Numbered from the stretch's first letter, positions 33,479 through 43,758 are shown. The stretch is DNA of 64,000 bases from Rhodoferax sp. BAB1 (GCF_013334205.1 NZ_CP054424.1:1198001-1262000); one strand, 5' to 3'. Notes: generated from the sequence alone by a model not told the origin. A program made the numbers and translations.

Positions 33479-35194
33479 TCAGCGCGGGGCGGGGGGCTCG
33501 GCGCTCAGCCGGCGGAAGACCACCACGCCGTCGTCACCCGGACGCGGGTGGTCCAGTGCCGCCCGGGTCTGCCATTGGCTGGCGCTGACGATTTCCGGGG
33601 TCTGGCGCAGGATGTCATGGTTGACCACCAGCCAGTCGCAGCGTGCGCTGTCCGACATCGGCTCCAGCCTTTGCGGGGCATGCATCTGCAGTGCCGCCAG
33701 CTGGGCGCGCGTGAGGCCGAAGTAGGCCAGGCAGTCCGAGGGCTGGATGACGTGTTGCAGGCGCTGCACCAGGGGGGCGTAGCTGCGTGCGTGGTTGAGC
33801 GCTGGCATCCACAGCGTGGTGAGCAGCAGCCAGCACAGGGCCGCGCCGCCCGCGGGCAGCACCATGCTTTTCCAGAGGGCGGCACGGTGCCGGCCGATGC
33901 GCCATTTCACCAGCCAGCCCCAGGCCAGGGTGGCCAGGGTGGCAAAGAGGAAGGGCAGGATGATGAAACGCGGTTCGAAGCCAGGCAGCAGCTTGGCCAC
34001 GTTGGCCGCGGGTTGCGGCGGCGTGCCGGTCAGCATGGCGATCCATACCACCCAGATGACGAGGGCGCAGCCGGTGAAGAACAGCAGCGTGAACCAGTCG
34101 ATCAGCGCCGACAGGCTGCGGCCCAGCGTGGGCAGGGCAAAGGCGGCCAGCGTGGCCAGGGCCGGCAGGGCCAGCAACAGGGCACGGTCGCCGGCCGGGG
34201 TGATGAGCATGGCACCCACGGTGATCAGCGTGTACCACAGCGGCAGCGAAAGGTGGCGGCTGGGGCGGCGGTCGAAGAGCTGGCGGCGCCAGCGCCACAG
34301 GGTCCACAGCACCAGGGGCCAGAGGGGCCAGGTGAACCACAGCAGCAGGCGGCCCAGGCTTTGCCAGGACGTCGCGCTGGCCGGCAGGCCGATGCGCCAT
34401 CGCCAGAGATCGAGGGCCGAGGCCAGCACGGTGATGAAGACCGTCAGCGCGAACAATCGCCACAGGCCGCGACGGTGCCGGCGCGGATCTTCCTGCGCCT
34501 GGCGGCGGTCCATCGCATGGGTGGCCAGGCCGCCCACAGCCAGCAGCAGGGCCATGGACGGGCCGCCCGAGAGTGTCAGGCCGGTCAGTCCGGCCAGGGC
34601 CGCCAGGGCCGGTGTCCAGCGCCGGTAAGGCAGGGCGGCGAAGGCATAAAAGCTCAGCGCGACAAAACAGAGCTGGGCCAGCGCCGGTGTGGTCTCGTGC
34701 GAAAGCTGGGCCAGGCCCAGGCTGGCGATGAAGGCCAGCAGGCCGCCGTCGGCCATGGCGCGGGCGTAATCGTTGGGGCGCGCTTCGCCGCCGAAGGCGA
34801 AGGCAACGGGCTGGGCCAGCGGGCTGCGCGCAAGGTAGTAGATGCCGTACCAGACCGCCAGCAGCGTGAGCGCGAGCAGGGCGATGAAGGGCAGGCGGGC
34901 CGCGAAACCTGGCTGGATCCAGCCCGGCGCGAGTTGCAGGGCCCAGGCCCCCAGCCAGTAGGGCAGCAGGCCGTCCACGTCGGGCGGCATGCCCAGCAGG
35001 GTGGGCGCCAGCCAGTCGGTGCGACCGGCGGCCAGTTCGGCCATGTAGCCGTAGGCCGTGATGTCGGCGCTGCGCCAGGGAGTGCGCCCGATGAAGCCGG
35101 GCAGCACATAGGCCAGGGCGAAGAGCCAGAGCGCGAAGTGCGGCAGGCGGCGCACGGCGCCCTGGGGGACGATGGCGGGGCTGGGCTGGTTCAC
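33479..35194 (-). CDS. Polytopic membrane protein, ArnT/PMT-like glycosyltransferase family
   Basis: 571 residues with about twelve hydrophobic segments. GRTPWRSADITAYGYMAE near residue 35 has the early acidic residue in the first periplasmic loop seen in ArnT-like GT-C enzymes, and a soluble C-terminal ~100 residues (CDWLVVNHDILRQ). Such enzymes transfer sugars from polyprenyl-phosphate carriers in the periplasm. It is widespread in Burkholderiales as an uncharacterised gene next to rpmE2/rho. The specific substrate is unknown. Confidence 0.7.
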   Translation of the reverse strand: MNQPSPAIVPQGAVRRLPHFALWLFALAYVLPGFIGRTPWRSADITAYGYMAELAAGRTDWLAPTLLGMPPDVDGLLPYWLGAWALQLAPGWIQPGFAARLPFIALLALTLLAVWYGIYYLARSPLAQPVAFAFGGEARPNDYARAMADGGLLAFIASLGLAQLSHETTPALAQLCFVALSFYAFAALPYRRWTPALAALAGLTGLTLSGGPSMALLLAVGGLATHAMDRRQAQEDPRRHRRGLWRLFALTVFITVLASALDLWRWRIGLPASATSWQSLGRLLLWFTWPLWPLVLWTLWRWRRQLFDRRPSRHLSLPLWYTLITVGAMLITPAGDRALLLALPALATLAAFALPTLGRSLSALIDWFTLLFFTGCALVIWVVWIAMLTGTPPQPAANVAKLLPGFEPRFIILPFLFATLATLAWGWLVKWRIGRHRAALWKSMVLPAGGAALCWLLLTTLWMPALNHARSYAPLVQRLQHVIQPSDCLAYFGLTRAQLAALQMHAPQRLEPMSDSARCDWLVVNHDILRQTPEIVSASQWQTRAALDHPRPGDDGVVVFRRLSAEPPAPR

Positions 35195-35210
35195 GCTGGG
35201 ATCATGCCGG

Positions 35211-35247
35211 AAAAAAACAAGGGCAGCACGGCGTACCGGGCTGCCCT
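35211..35247 (-). terminator. Rho-independent terminator after rpmE2
   Basis: On the minus strand AGGGCAGC (35240-35247) pairs with GCTGCCCT (35220-35227), followed by TT, G and a run of seven T (35211-35217). Confidence 0.85.
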
Positions 35248-35269
35248 GGGCTGGAAAACAGCGGCCAGA

Positions 35270-35527
35270 TTACTTGGCGGCGGTCTTGCCGAAGCGGTTG
35301 CGGAATTTCTCCACGCGGCCGCCCATGTTGTCCACCGACTTCTGGGTGCCGGTGTAGAAGGGGTGCGACTCGCTGGAGGTGTCCAGCTTGAAGAGCGGCA
35401 GTTCGCGGCCGTCTTCCATCTTGATCATTTCCTTGGCGTTGGCGCAGGAACGGGTCACGAACTTGAAACCGTTGGACAGGTCCACGAAGCAGACTTCGCG
35501 GTAGTTCGGGTGGATGCCTTCTTTCAT
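35270..35527 (-). CDS. rpmE2: Ribosomal protein bL31, type B
   Basis: 85 residues ([16 protein letters not shown]). The length and single Cys in place of the zinc-binding CxxC pair mark the type B, zinc-free paralogue, which can replace type A L31 when zinc is scarce. A promoter with TATAAT is visible upstream, and a terminator downstream, so it may be a single-gene unit. Confidence 0.97.
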   Translation of the reverse strand: MKEGIHPNYREVCFVDLSNGFKFVTRSCANAKEMIKMEDGRELPLFKLDTSSESHPFYTGTQKSVDNMGGRVEKFRNRFGKTAAK

Positions 35528-35591
35528 GATTCTTCCTCTAGGTGCGGGAGCCGGCCTGGACCATCCAGACTACTTTCCGCGAAAAACGAGA

Positions 35592-35621
35592 ATTATACAA
35601 GCAAATCAAGGACTTGCGCAA
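35592..35621 (-). promoter_or_regulatory. Promoter of rpmE2
   Basis: On the minus strand a perfect -10 TATAAT (35592-35597) is preceded by a -35-like TTGCGC (35616-35621) with an 18-bp spacer. It lies 65 bp before the rpmE2 start, in the gap after rho. No Zur-like palindrome is evident. Confidence 0.65.
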
Positions 35622-35626
35622 TCTGA

Positions 35627-36889
35627 TCAGCCGCCGCGGCGCATCATGTCGAAGAACTCGTTGTTGTTCTTAGTGGCGCGCATCTGCTTGAGCACCATTT
35701 CCATGGATTCGATCTCGTCCATGTTGTAGAGGAACTGGCGCAGGATGCGGGTTTTCTGCAGGATTTCGGGCTGCAGCAGCAGCTCTTCGCGGCGGGTGCC
35801 GCTGCGGTTGAGCTGGATGGAGGGGAACACGCGCTTTTCGTAAAGGCGGCGGTCCAGGTGGATTTCGCTGTTGCCCGTGCCCTTGAATTCTTCAAAGATC
35901 ACTTCGTCCATGCGGCTGCCGGTATCGACCAGGGCCGTGGCGATGATGGTCAGCGAGCCGCCTTCTTCCACGTTGCGCGCCGCGCCCAGGAAACGCTTGG
36001 GGCGTTGCAGGGCGTTGGCGTCCACACCACCGGTCAGCACCTTGCCGGAGGAGGGCACGACGTTGTTGTAGGCCCGGGCCAGGCGGGTGATGGAGTCCAA
36101 CAGGATCACCACGTCCTTCTTCAGCTCGACCAGGCGCTTGGCCCGCTCGATCACCATCTCGGCCACGTGCACGTGGCGGGCGGCGGGTTCGTCGAAGGTG
36201 GAGGCAATCACCTCGCCCTTGACGGTGCGCTGCATCTCGGTCACTTCTTCCGGACGCTCGTCGATCAGCAGCACCATCAGGTAGCTGTCGGGGTAGTTGG
36301 CCGAGATGGCGTGCGCGATGTGCTGCATCATCACGGTCTTGCCGCTCTTGGGCTGCGCCACGATCAGGGCGCGCTGGCCCTTGCCGATGGGGGCGATGAT
36401 GTCGATGACACGGCCGGTGATGTTTTCCTCGCCCTTGATGTCCTGTTCCAGCTTCATCTGCACCTTGGGGAACAGCGGCGTCAGGTTCTCGAACATCACC
36501 TTGTGCTTGTTGGTCTCGGGCGAGCCGCCGTTGACCTTCTCCAGCTTGTTCAGGGCAAAGTAGCGTTCGCCGTCCTTGGGGGTGCGGACTTCGCCTTCGA
36601 TCATGTCGCCGGTGTGCAGGTTGAAACGGCGCACCTGGCTGGGACTGATGTAGATGTCGTCGGTGCTGGCGGTGTAGCTCGAATCCGGGCTGCGCAGGAA
36701 ACCGAAACCGTCGGGCAGGATTTCCAGCACACCGTCGGCAAACACCTGTTCACCGGTCTTGGCGCGCTTCTTGATGATGGCGAACATCAGCTCCTGCTTG
36801 CGCATGCGGCCGGTGTTCTCGATCTCAAGCTCTTCGGCCTGCTTGAGGATTTCAGAGACGTGCAGTACCTTGAGTTCGTTTAAGTGCAT
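35627..36889 (-). CDS. rho: Transcription termination factor Rho
   Basis: 420 residues, the usual length. The N-terminal RNA-binding domain starts [21 protein letters not shown], the Walker A is [10 protein letters not shown], and the Q/R loops [20 protein letters not shown] and [20 protein letters not shown] are intact. It ends transcription of untranslated RNA. It follows trxA on the same strand after a terminator. Confidence 0.98.
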   Translation of the reverse strand: MHLNELKVLHVSEILKQAEELEIENTGRMRKQELMFAIIKKRAKTGEQVFADGVLEILPDGFGFLRSPDSSYTASTDDIYISPSQVRRFNLHTGDMIEGEVRTPKDGERYFALNKLEKVNGGSPETNKHKVMFENLTPLFPKVQMKLEQDIKGEENITGRVIDIIAPIGKGQRALIVAQPKSGKTVMMQHIAHAISANYPDSYLMVLLIDERPEEVTEMQRTVKGEVIASTFDEPAARHVHVAEMVIERAKRLVELKKDVVILLDSITRLARAYNNVVPSSGKVLTGGVDANALQRPKRFLGAARNVEEGGSLTIIATALVDTGSRMDEVIFEEFKGTGNSEIHLDRRLYEKRVFPSIQLNRSGTRREELLLQPEILQKTRILRQFLYNMDEIESMEMVLKQMRATKNNNEFFDMMRRGG

Positions 36890-37018
36890 GGATGGAGCCC
36901 CAGTGGGGAGTGGCTATCGATCGGGGGGAGGTGGGACTGAGCAGACGCCGGGGTCTTGCCAGCCGGGAACTCGAACCGGTTCAGGACGGAACCGGCGATT
37001 GCTGGTGATTATGACAGG

Positions 37019-37054
37019 AAAAAGGGCCGCCGCGCAGTATTGCGTCGGCGGCCC
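37019..37054 (-). terminator. Rho-independent terminator after trxA
   Basis: On the minus strand GGGCCGCCG (37046-37054) pairs with CGGCGGCCC (37024-37032), with a short inner stem, followed by five T (37019-37023). Confidence 0.9.
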
Positions 37055-37078
37055 CTGTTGAGCGCGGGTTGGGCGGCT

Positions 37079-37411
37079 TCAGGCCAGTTGCTGGTCGATG
37101 AAGGCGGTCAGCTGGGCCTTGCTCATGGCGCCGACCTTGGTGGCGGCGAGCTGGCCACCCTTGAAGATCATCAGCGTGGGAATGCCGCGGATGCCGAACT
37201 TGGCCGGGATGTCCCGGTTCTCGTCCACGTTCATCTTGGCGACCTGCAGCTTGCCCTGGTAGGTGCCGGCCACTTCGTCCAGCACGGGGGCGATCATCTT
37301 GCAGGGGCCGCACCACTCGGCCCAGTAGTCGACCAGCACGGGTTGGCTGGATTTGAGGACGTCGCTTTCGAAGGACGCGTCGGAAACATGCTTGATCAGG
37401 TCGCTGGCCAT
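37079..37411 (-). CDS. trxA: Thioredoxin
   Basis: 110 residues with the active site [10 protein letters not shown] and the cis-proline segment [11 protein letters not shown]. It is the general dithiol reductant. The gene order trxA-rho-rpmE2 is typical of the Burkholderiales. Divergent from the addB-like gene with 47 bp between starts. Confidence 0.97.
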   Translation of the reverse strand: MASDLIKHVSDASFESDVLKSSQPVLVDYWAEWCGPCKMIAPVLDEVAGTYQGKLQVAKMNVDENRDIPAKFGIRGIPTLMIFKGGQLAATKVGAMSKAQLTAFIDQQLA

Positions 37412-37458
37412 TGAGGGCTCCTTGGTCTATGAGGCAATGCGGCTACAGTTGCGGGATT

Positions 37459-39981
37459 GTGACAGAAACCACGGAATTCCGTTGGCAGCAGTGGCTTTCC
37501 GGCATCAGTTCGCACATGCGTGCGCGTGGCGCGCATCCGGCGCGCACCGTGGTCCTGCTGCCCTATGCCCAGCTCATGCCGCAGGCAACGCGCCTGTGGG
37601 CCCGACTGCACCCCGACGGCTTCGCGCCGCGTTTCGAGACCACGCAGAACTGGTGCCGCAGCCTGGGCGGGCACAGCCCGGCGCCCACTGACCTCAGCTT
37701 CGATCCCGCACTCGACGTGCTCACGGCGCATGCCCTGCTGGAGCAGAGCGGTCTGCGCGAGCAGGCCGAGGTGGCCACGCCGCTCCTGCTGGACTCGGCG
37801 CGCGAACTGGCGTCGCTGGCTGCGGCCGTGCCGCCCCCGCAGCGCGCTGCCTGGGGGCAGCGTGCACGTGCGGCCGCCTTGACGGGGCTGGAGGCTGACG
37901 CGCTGGCGCTCGAAGCGCGCGTGGCCCAGGTGGCGGTGGCCTGGGCTGCCAATTCTTCCTATCCCAGTGATGTGCTTTTTTCATCGCGTGTGATCGAATC
38001 CGTGGACGCCCTCATCGTGGTGCCGGGCTTGCAGCCCGATCCCTTGCCGGCGGGCCTGTTGCCGGTCTGGGGCGAGCGCCTGCTGGTCCTGGATCTGGCG
38101 GTCAGCCAGACGACGGCACCGTTGCTGGCCTTTCATGAGGCCGAGGACGCGCCGGACGAGGCGCTGCGTGCGGCGGCCTGTGTGCTGCGTCATCTCGAAG
38201 CCGGCCGTACCCCTGTGGCCGTTGCCGTGATCGACCGTGCGCTCACACGCCGCGTGCGCGCCATGCTGGCGAGCCATGGTGTGCAGATGCGTGACGAGAC
38301 GGGCTGGAAGCTCTCCACCAGCCGTGCCGGCGCGCAGCTCATGGGCGCCTTGCGCGCCGCAGCCTGGAACGCGAGCAGCGACCTGGTGCTGGACTGGCTC
38401 AAGCATGCGCCGGCCTGTGAAACGCAGGCGCTGCGTGAACTCGAAGCCGCGCTGCGCCGCCGGCCCCAGCGGGCCTGGCGCCATGTGCCGGACACGCTGG
38501 ACGTACGCGCGCCCTCGGCCCTGCCCGAACTGCTGCAGCGCATCGAAGCCTGGCGCGCACCGCTGCAGGGCACGCGCACCCTGGCCCAGTGGCTGCCGGT
38601 CTTGCGTGATTTGCTGCAGGCTACGGGGCAGTGGGCGCTGCTGCAGGATGACCTGGCCGGCGCCGGGGTGCTGGTCGCCTTGCGGCTGGACGCCGTCGCG
38701 GCCTTGCCCGCGGAGGCGCCCTGGGCGCGCCGCCGCCTGGGCCTGAGCGATTTCACGCGCTGGGTGGACCAGGTGCTGGAGTCCGCGAGCTTCAAGCCCG
38801 AGTACCCGGCGCAGGAGCAGGTGGTGCTGTTGCCGCTGGCACAGATGCTGGGACGTGAATTTGCGGCCGTGGTCCTGCCCGGCTGCGATGAGCAGCGCCT
38901 GCCGACCTCGCCCGACCCGGGTGGCTTGTGGACGGCGGCGCAGCGTGCCGCGCTGGGCCTGCCTGTGCGCGAGGCGCTGGAGGCCGCCCTGCGTGCAGCC
39001 TGGCACGACGCCTTGTCGCGACCCCAAGTGGATGTGCTCTGGCGGCGCAGCGACGACGGCGGCGAGCCTCTGCTCGCAAGCCCGCTGGTCCAGCTGGCGC
39101 AGGCCGGGCAGGAAAGCACGCTGCCCGCCGCAGACCCGCTGATGACGCGCACGCTGAGCGCTGCGCCCGTGCATCAACCCGCACCGGCTGCTGCCGGGCT
39201 GGCTCTGAGCCGGATCTCGGCCAGCGCCTACCAGGACTTGCGCCACTGCCCCTACCGTTATTTCGGCCTGCGCCTGCTGGGATTGCGCGAAGCCGAGGAG
39301 ATCGAGGGTGAGCTCGACAAGCGCGACTTCGGTCTCTGGCTGCACGGCGTGCTGCAGCGGTTCCATGCTGAACTGGACCGGTCGGGTGCCGACCGGGCGC
39401 AGCGCCGCCTCTGGCTCGATGCCGCGGCCACCGAGGAAGCGCAGGCCCAGCGCCTGGCCGAGGACGAGTTCCTGCCCTACCAGGCGGCCTGGCCCCGCAT
39501 GCGCGAGGGCTACCTGGACTGGCTGGCCGGACACGAGCTCGATGGCTGGTCCTATGTCGATGGCGAAAGCGATGCCGAGCAGCCGCTGGGCTCGTTGACG
39601 CTTTTCGGCCGCATCGACCGCATCGACCAGGGGCAGGGCGGCGTGAGCCTGCTGATCGACTACAAGACCGAGCCCCAGCAGGTCACACGCGGGCGTATCG
39701 GCGAGCCCCTGGAGGACACACAACTGGCGTTTTATGCGGCCCTGCGGTCGGAGGACACCTTGCGTGCGGCCTATGTCAATGTGGGTGAGCGTGAGGGTTG
39801 TCGCACTTATGAGCAGGAGGATGTGGTGGCGGTGCGGGATGCCTTGATTGAGGGCTTGCTTGGTGAGCTGGGACGCATTGCTGCAGGCGCGGTTTTGCCG
39901 GCGCTTGGTGAAGGCAAGGTTTGTGAGACTTGTGCGGCGCGTGGTTTGTGTCGTAAGGATTTTTGGGGTGGTGGGTCATGA
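37459..39981 (+). CDS. AddB-like PD-(D/E)XK nuclease subunit (RecB-family exonuclease)
   Basis: About 840 residues from a GTG at 37459 (VTETTEFRWQQW), chosen because the trxA promoter region lies upstream. The C-terminal nuclease domain has GRIDRIDQG and LLIDYKT, and cysteines in CPYRYFG and CETCAARGLC form the likely iron-sulfur cluster of AddB proteins. With AddA it would process double-strand ends for RecA. The last ~200 bp (from 39780) shift sharply in codon use towards T in the third position, just before the palindromic element that separates it from addA. Confidence 0.85.
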   Translation: MTETTEFRWQQWLSGISSHMRARGAHPARTVVLLPYAQLMPQATRLWARLHPDGFAPRFETTQNWCRSLGGHSPAPTDLSFDPALDVLTAHALLEQSGLREQAEVATPLLLDSARELASLAAAVPPPQRAAWGQRARAAALTGLEADALALEARVAQVAVAWAANSSYPSDVLFSSRVIESVDALIVVPGLQPDPLPAGLLPVWGERLLVLDLAVSQTTAPLLAFHEAEDAPDEALRAAACVLRHLEAGRTPVAVAVIDRALTRRVRAMLASHGVQMRDETGWKLSTSRAGAQLMGALRAAAWNASSDLVLDWLKHAPACETQALRELEAALRRRPQRAWRHVPDTLDVRAPSALPELLQRIEAWRAPLQGTRTLAQWLPVLRDLLQATGQWALLQDDLAGAGVLVALRLDAVAALPAEAPWARRRLGLSDFTRWVDQVLESASFKPEYPAQEQVVLLPLAQMLGREFAAVVLPGCDEQRLPTSPDPGGLWTAAQRAALGLPVREALEAALRAAWHDALSRPQVDVLWRRSDDGGEPLLASPLVQLAQAGQESTLPAADPLMTRTLSAAPVHQPAPAAAGLALSRISASAYQDLRHCPYRYFGLRLLGLREAEEIEGELDKRDFGLWLHGVLQRFHAELDRSGADRAQRRLWLDAAATEEAQAQRLAEDEFLPYQAAWPRMREGYLDWLAGHELDGWSYVDGESDAEQPLGSLTLFGRIDRIDQGQGGVSLLIDYKTEPQQVTRGRIGEPLEDTQLAFYAALRSEDTLRAAYVNVGEREGCRTYEQEDVVAVRDALIEGLLGELGRIAAGAVLPALGEGKVCETCAARGLCRKDFWGGGS

Positions 39982-40008
39982 AGGTTGATTGCTTGCGCAG
40001 TTTTGTAA

Positions 40009-40496
40009 CCCCCCCCTATCCCCCCCGCCCCTGAGCACGCGCGGTCGCGCGTGCGGGGCGTATCCCCACCCATTGGTGCGCAACGGCAGTGCCGTTGCTT
40101 GGCACCCCCGCCGGGGCGGGAAGGGGGAGCCGGATTTGGCTTCTGGTTTCTGGATACGCTTCTATGACGCCAAGGTCGCCACCGCTTCTTGCTCGCCTGC
40201 ACTCCAGGCCAACGGTCGTAGTAAACATGAAGTGCTTGGCACACCAAGGGCTGGTCGCTGTGCGCCAGCGATCGAGCCCTTGACTACGACCGTCGCCTTG
40301 AAGTCTCGGCGTGAAGATGCAGGCCGCGGCGCTGGCGTTGTAGGAGCGTGGCCGGCGCGACGAAACAAAATCGGGCTCCCCTTCCCGCCCCGGCGGGGGT
40401 GCCAAGCAACGGCACTGCCGTTGCGCACCAATGGGTGGGGATACGCCCCGCACGCGCAAAGCGCGTGCTTTGGGGCGGGGGGGATAGGGGGGGGAA
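40009..40496. repeat. Palindromic element with a perfect 80-bp inverted repeat between addB and addA
   Basis: The stretch between addB and addA (39982-40524) has no convincing gene. 40047-40126 is perfectly repeated in inverted orientation at 40378-40457, and similarity continues outwards to about 40009 and 40496 and inwards for some bases. Each arm contains its own hairpins: GCAACGGC/GCCGTTGC, GCACGCGC/GCGCGTGC and C-rich/G-rich runs. The 250-bp centre also holds a shorter inverted pair, ACGGTCGTAGT and ACTACGACCGT, and both halves can be read as related peptides, so the whole looks like two diverged copies of one unit head to head. Probably a REP/MITE-type mobile element. Confidence 0.75.
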
Positions 40497-40524
40497 GAAT
40501 CACCCCTGCGGGAGGCAACACAAA

Positions 40525-43500
40525 ATGAGCCAACCCGCCTACGAACACAACGGCACCTCAGTCGTCAGAGAAGACTTCTACAAAATCGCCTGCGACCCGA
40601 ACCGTCACGTCGCGGTCGAAGCCTGTGCCGGCGCCGGCAAGACCTGGATGCTGGTCTCGCGCATCCTGCGGGCCCTGCTCGAAGGTGCGGCGCCGCAGGA
40701 GATCCTGGCCATCACCTTCACCAAAAAGGCCGCGGGCGAGATGCGCCAGCGCCTGATGGAATGGCTCGAACAATTCGCTCACGGGAGTGATGAAGAGCTG
40801 CAGGAAGAACTGCGCATCCGCGGCGTCGATGCCAGGCGCATTCCTGCGCTGATCGAGCCTCTGCGCGGTTTGCACCGGCAACTGCTGGGCCAGGGCCGCA
40901 CGGTGCAGATCCGCACCTTTCACAGCTGGTTCGCGGCCCTGTTGCGCAACGCGCCGCTGTCGGTGCTCGACCAGCTCGGCTTGCCGGCGGCCTACGACCT
41001 GCTGGAGCAGGATGCGCCGGCCATCGCCCAGGTCTGGCGTCCCTTCCAGGCCCGCTTGCTGCGTGAGCCCGAGGCACGGGCCGACTACGAGGCCCTGGTC
41101 GCCACCCACGGCCGCAGCCAGACCGAGAAGGCGCTGGAGGGGGCCTTGCAGCGGCGGGTGGAGTTCACGCTGGCCGATGCGGCCGGGGTGCCCGCGGCGT
41201 CGGTGCCACCGGCGGGTGAGCTGTACATTGAATTTGGCGGCCTCGACACACCGGCGCAATGGCTGCTGCAGGCGGTTGTGCGCGAACGTTGGCTGACGCG
41301 CGCCAGCCTTCTGGGACAGGAGAAGAACAAGACGCCGCAAAAGGCCGCGGCAGCGGTGGTCGATGCCTATGCCTTGCTGGATGCCGCGGCGAGTCCTGAG
41401 CAGTTGGACGAGGCCCTGCAGACCCTGCGAGCCGGCTTTTTTGTCAAGGATGAAGACCGCCTGACGCAGCATCTGCTGAAAGTGGGCGCGGCGCAGGAGG
41501 CCGAGCCCGAACTGCAGCGCCTCTGTGCGGCCCAGCAGCAGCACGAGGCCTGGCTGTACCAGCAGCGCCTCACAAGGCTGAGCCGGATCCTGATTCAGGA
41601 GTACGCCGCCCTCAAGCGCGAGCGCGGCTGGGTGGACATGAGCGATGTGGAGCGTTCGGCGCTGTACCTGCTCAAGGATGCCGAGCTCAGTGGCTGGATC
41701 CAGGAGCGGCTGGACGCGCGCACGCGCCACCTGCTGATCGACGAGTTCCAGGACACCAACCCCCTGCAATGGCAGGCCCTGCATGCCTGGCTCGGCGGCT
41801 ACGCGGGCAGCGGCGGCGGCGCCGAGGCGCCCCGGCTTTTCATCGTGGGCGACCCCAAGCAGAGCATCTACCGTTTCCGCCGCGCCGAGCCCCAGGTCTT
41901 CAAGGCCGCGCAGTCCTTTGTGCGTGAACTGGGCGGTGAACTGCTGAGCTGCGACCACACCCGGCGCAATGCCCCCGCCGTGCTGGACCTGGTCAACACC
42001 ACTCTGGGCCAGGCGCGCGAGGCCGGCGAGTACGAGGACTTCCGCGCGCACAGCACCGAGTCGGACCAGGCCGGTGTCGTGCTGGCCCTGCCCGTGATCC
42101 TGCGGCCCGAGAAGGATAAAAAAGAGGCGGCCACCGAGTGGCGCGACAGCCTCGTGACCCCGCGCCACACCCTGGAAGACACACTGCGTGAACTCGAATG
42201 CCGCCAGGCGGCGCGCTGGATCGCCACGCAGATCGGGGCCGGTGTGTTGCCGCAGGACATCATGGTGCTGGCCCGCAAGCGCGACCGCCTCAGCGCCATG
42301 GAGGCCGAATTGCGCACCCTGGGCATCCCGGCCCTGCAGCCCTTGAAAACCGATCTGGGTGCAGCGCCCGAGGTGCAGGGCCTGGTGGCCCTGCTGGATG
42401 TACTGGTCTCGCCTGCGCATGACCTCTCGCTGGCCCGTGCGCTCAGGTCACCGCTGTTCAGCCTGGGGGATGTGGCCCTGGTCGAAATCGCCTTGCGCCA
42501 GCGGACACAACGCCGGCCCTGGTTCGAATTGCTGCAACAAGAGGGTTGGTCGTCCGAGCTCGAAGGCGTGGGGGTGCGGCTGTTACGCTGGCAGCAGTGG
42601 GTGGCCAGCCTGCCGCCGCACGATGCCCTGCACGCCATTTTCGAGGACGGCGACGTGCTGGCCCGTTTTGTCGCGGCGGCACCGGCGACGCTGCGCGCCG
42701 GGGTGCGTGCCAGCCTGCTGGCCCTGCTGAACGCGGCACTGCAGATCGATGGCGGACGTTACGCCACGCCCTACGCCTTGGTCCGCGCCTTGCGCGCGGG
42801 CGGGGTGCCGGCGCCGCAGATGGCGGCGCCGCAGGCCGTGCAGTTGCTGACCGTGCATGGCGCCAAGGGCCTGGAGGCCGAGCTGGTGCTGTTGCTGGAC
42901 ACCGATGCGCCGCCGCCGCCGGCCGAGACCATGGGCGTGCTGCTCGACTGGCCGGGGGAAGCCGAAGTGCCGCAGGGTTTTGTATTTCTCGCCAGCGAAA
43001 GCAGGGTGCCGGCCAGCGTGCGGACTGCCCTGGCGCGGGAAGAAGGTGAGCGTCAGCGTGAAGAGCTCAATGCCCTGTATGTCGCGCTGACGCGCGCCCG
43101 GCGGGGTCTGGTGCTGTCGTCCGTGGCGCCGCATCGGGACAGCGGCCGCAGCTGGTGGCAGCGACTGTTGCCGGGCTGCACCGCCCTGCCTGTGGAGGCG
43201 CTGGCCGTGACGGGCGGGACGCCCCATGTCGAAGACACGGCCATCACCCTGTCCGTGCTGCCCGACGTGTATTTCGAAGCGCCCCGTGTGCCGGCCGCCG
43301 AGGTCGACGACAGTCCCGAGGCGCGCGTCGGCTCGGCCATGCACCGCCTGCTCGAATGGGCCGTGCTCGATGCCCGGGATGTGGACCCGGGCCAGGTGGA
43401 GCGGGTCATGGCAGAGTTCCTGCTCAATACTGAGGAGGCCCGCCGGGCCGCGTCCATGGCGCGGCGCATCCTGCAAGGCGAGGGCGCCTGGGCCTGGCGT

Positions 43501-43758
43501 TCTGCCGAGCTGTTCTGGCAGGGCAACGAGGTACCGGTGACCCTGCAGGGCAACGTGCGCCGCATCGACCGCCTGGTGCAGCGCAAGGATGGCAGCTGGT
43601 GGGTGCTGGACTACAAGTCGGCAGCGCAGCCGCAGGGCCGCGAGGACTTGCAGTCGCAACTGCGTGATTACCGCCTGGCGGTGCAGGCGGCCAGCCCGGG
43701 CGAGACGGTGCGGGCGGCGTTCCTGAGCGCCTTGGGCACCCTGGAAGAGATTGAATGA
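40525..43758 (+). CDS. AddA-like UvrD-family helicase-nuclease
   Basis: 1077 residues from the ATG at 40525, with GGAGG at 40511-40515. Helicase motifs in order: ACAGAGKTW (I), AITFTKKAAGEM (Ia), LIDEFQDTNPLQW (II), VGDPKQSIYRFR (III), LTVHGAKGLEAELV (V), and ALTRARRGLVLS (VI). The C-terminal DYKSAAQP is the nuclease motif. It works with the AddB-like protein in double-strand break repair. A long open frame upstream to 40348 runs through the palindromic element and is not used. The stop overlaps the next gene by 4 bp. Confidence 0.9.
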   Translation: MSQPAYEHNGTSVVREDFYKIACDPNRHVAVEACAGAGKTWMLVSRILRALLEGAAPQEILAITFTKKAAGEMRQRLMEWLEQFAHGSDEELQEELRIRGVDARRIPALIEPLRGLHRQLLGQGRTVQIRTFHSWFAALLRNAPLSVLDQLGLPAAYDLLEQDAPAIAQVWRPFQARLLREPEARADYEALVATHGRSQTEKALEGALQRRVEFTLADAAGVPAASVPPAGELYIEFGGLDTPAQWLLQAVVRERWLTRASLLGQEKNKTPQKAAAAVVDAYALLDAAASPEQLDEALQTLRAGFFVKDEDRLTQHLLKVGAAQEAEPELQRLCAAQQQHEAWLYQQRLTRLSRILIQEYAALKRERGWVDMSDVERSALYLLKDAELSGWIQERLDARTRHLLIDEFQDTNPLQWQALHAWLGGYAGSGGGAEAPRLFIVGDPKQSIYRFRRAEPQVFKAAQSFVRELGGELLSCDHTRRNAPAVLDLVNTTLGQAREAGEYEDFRAHSTESDQAGVVLALPVILRPEKDKKEAATEWRDSLVTPRHTLEDTLRELECRQAARWIATQIGAGVLPQDIMVLARKRDRLSAMEAELRTLGIPALQPLKTDLGAAPEVQGLVALLDVLVSPAHDLSLARALRSPLFSLGDVALVEIALRQRTQRRPWFELLQQEGWSSELEGVGVRLLRWQQWVASLPPHDALHAIFEDGDVLARFVAAAPATLRAGVRASLLALLNAALQIDGGRYATPYALVRALRAGGVPAPQMAAPQAVQLLTVHGAKGLEAELVLLLDTDAPPPPAETMGVLLDWPGEAEVPQGFVFLASESRVPASVRTALAREEGERQREELNALYVALTRARRGLVLSSVAPHRDSGRSWWQRLLPGCTALPVEALAVTGGTPHVEDTAITLSVLPDVYFEAPRVPAAEVDDSPEARVGSAMHRLLEWAVLDARDVDPGQVERVMAEFLLNTEEARRAASMARRILQGEGAWAWRSAELFWQGNEVPVTLQGNVRRIDRLVQRKDGSWWVLDYKSAAQPQGREDLQSQLRDYRLAVQAASPGETVRAAFLSALGTLEEIE

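Noticed and set aside
39989..40548. Open frames inside the palindromic element, on both strands
   Set aside because: They follow from the repeat and its low stop content, and have repeat-like composition and no known domain. They were treated as part of the element.
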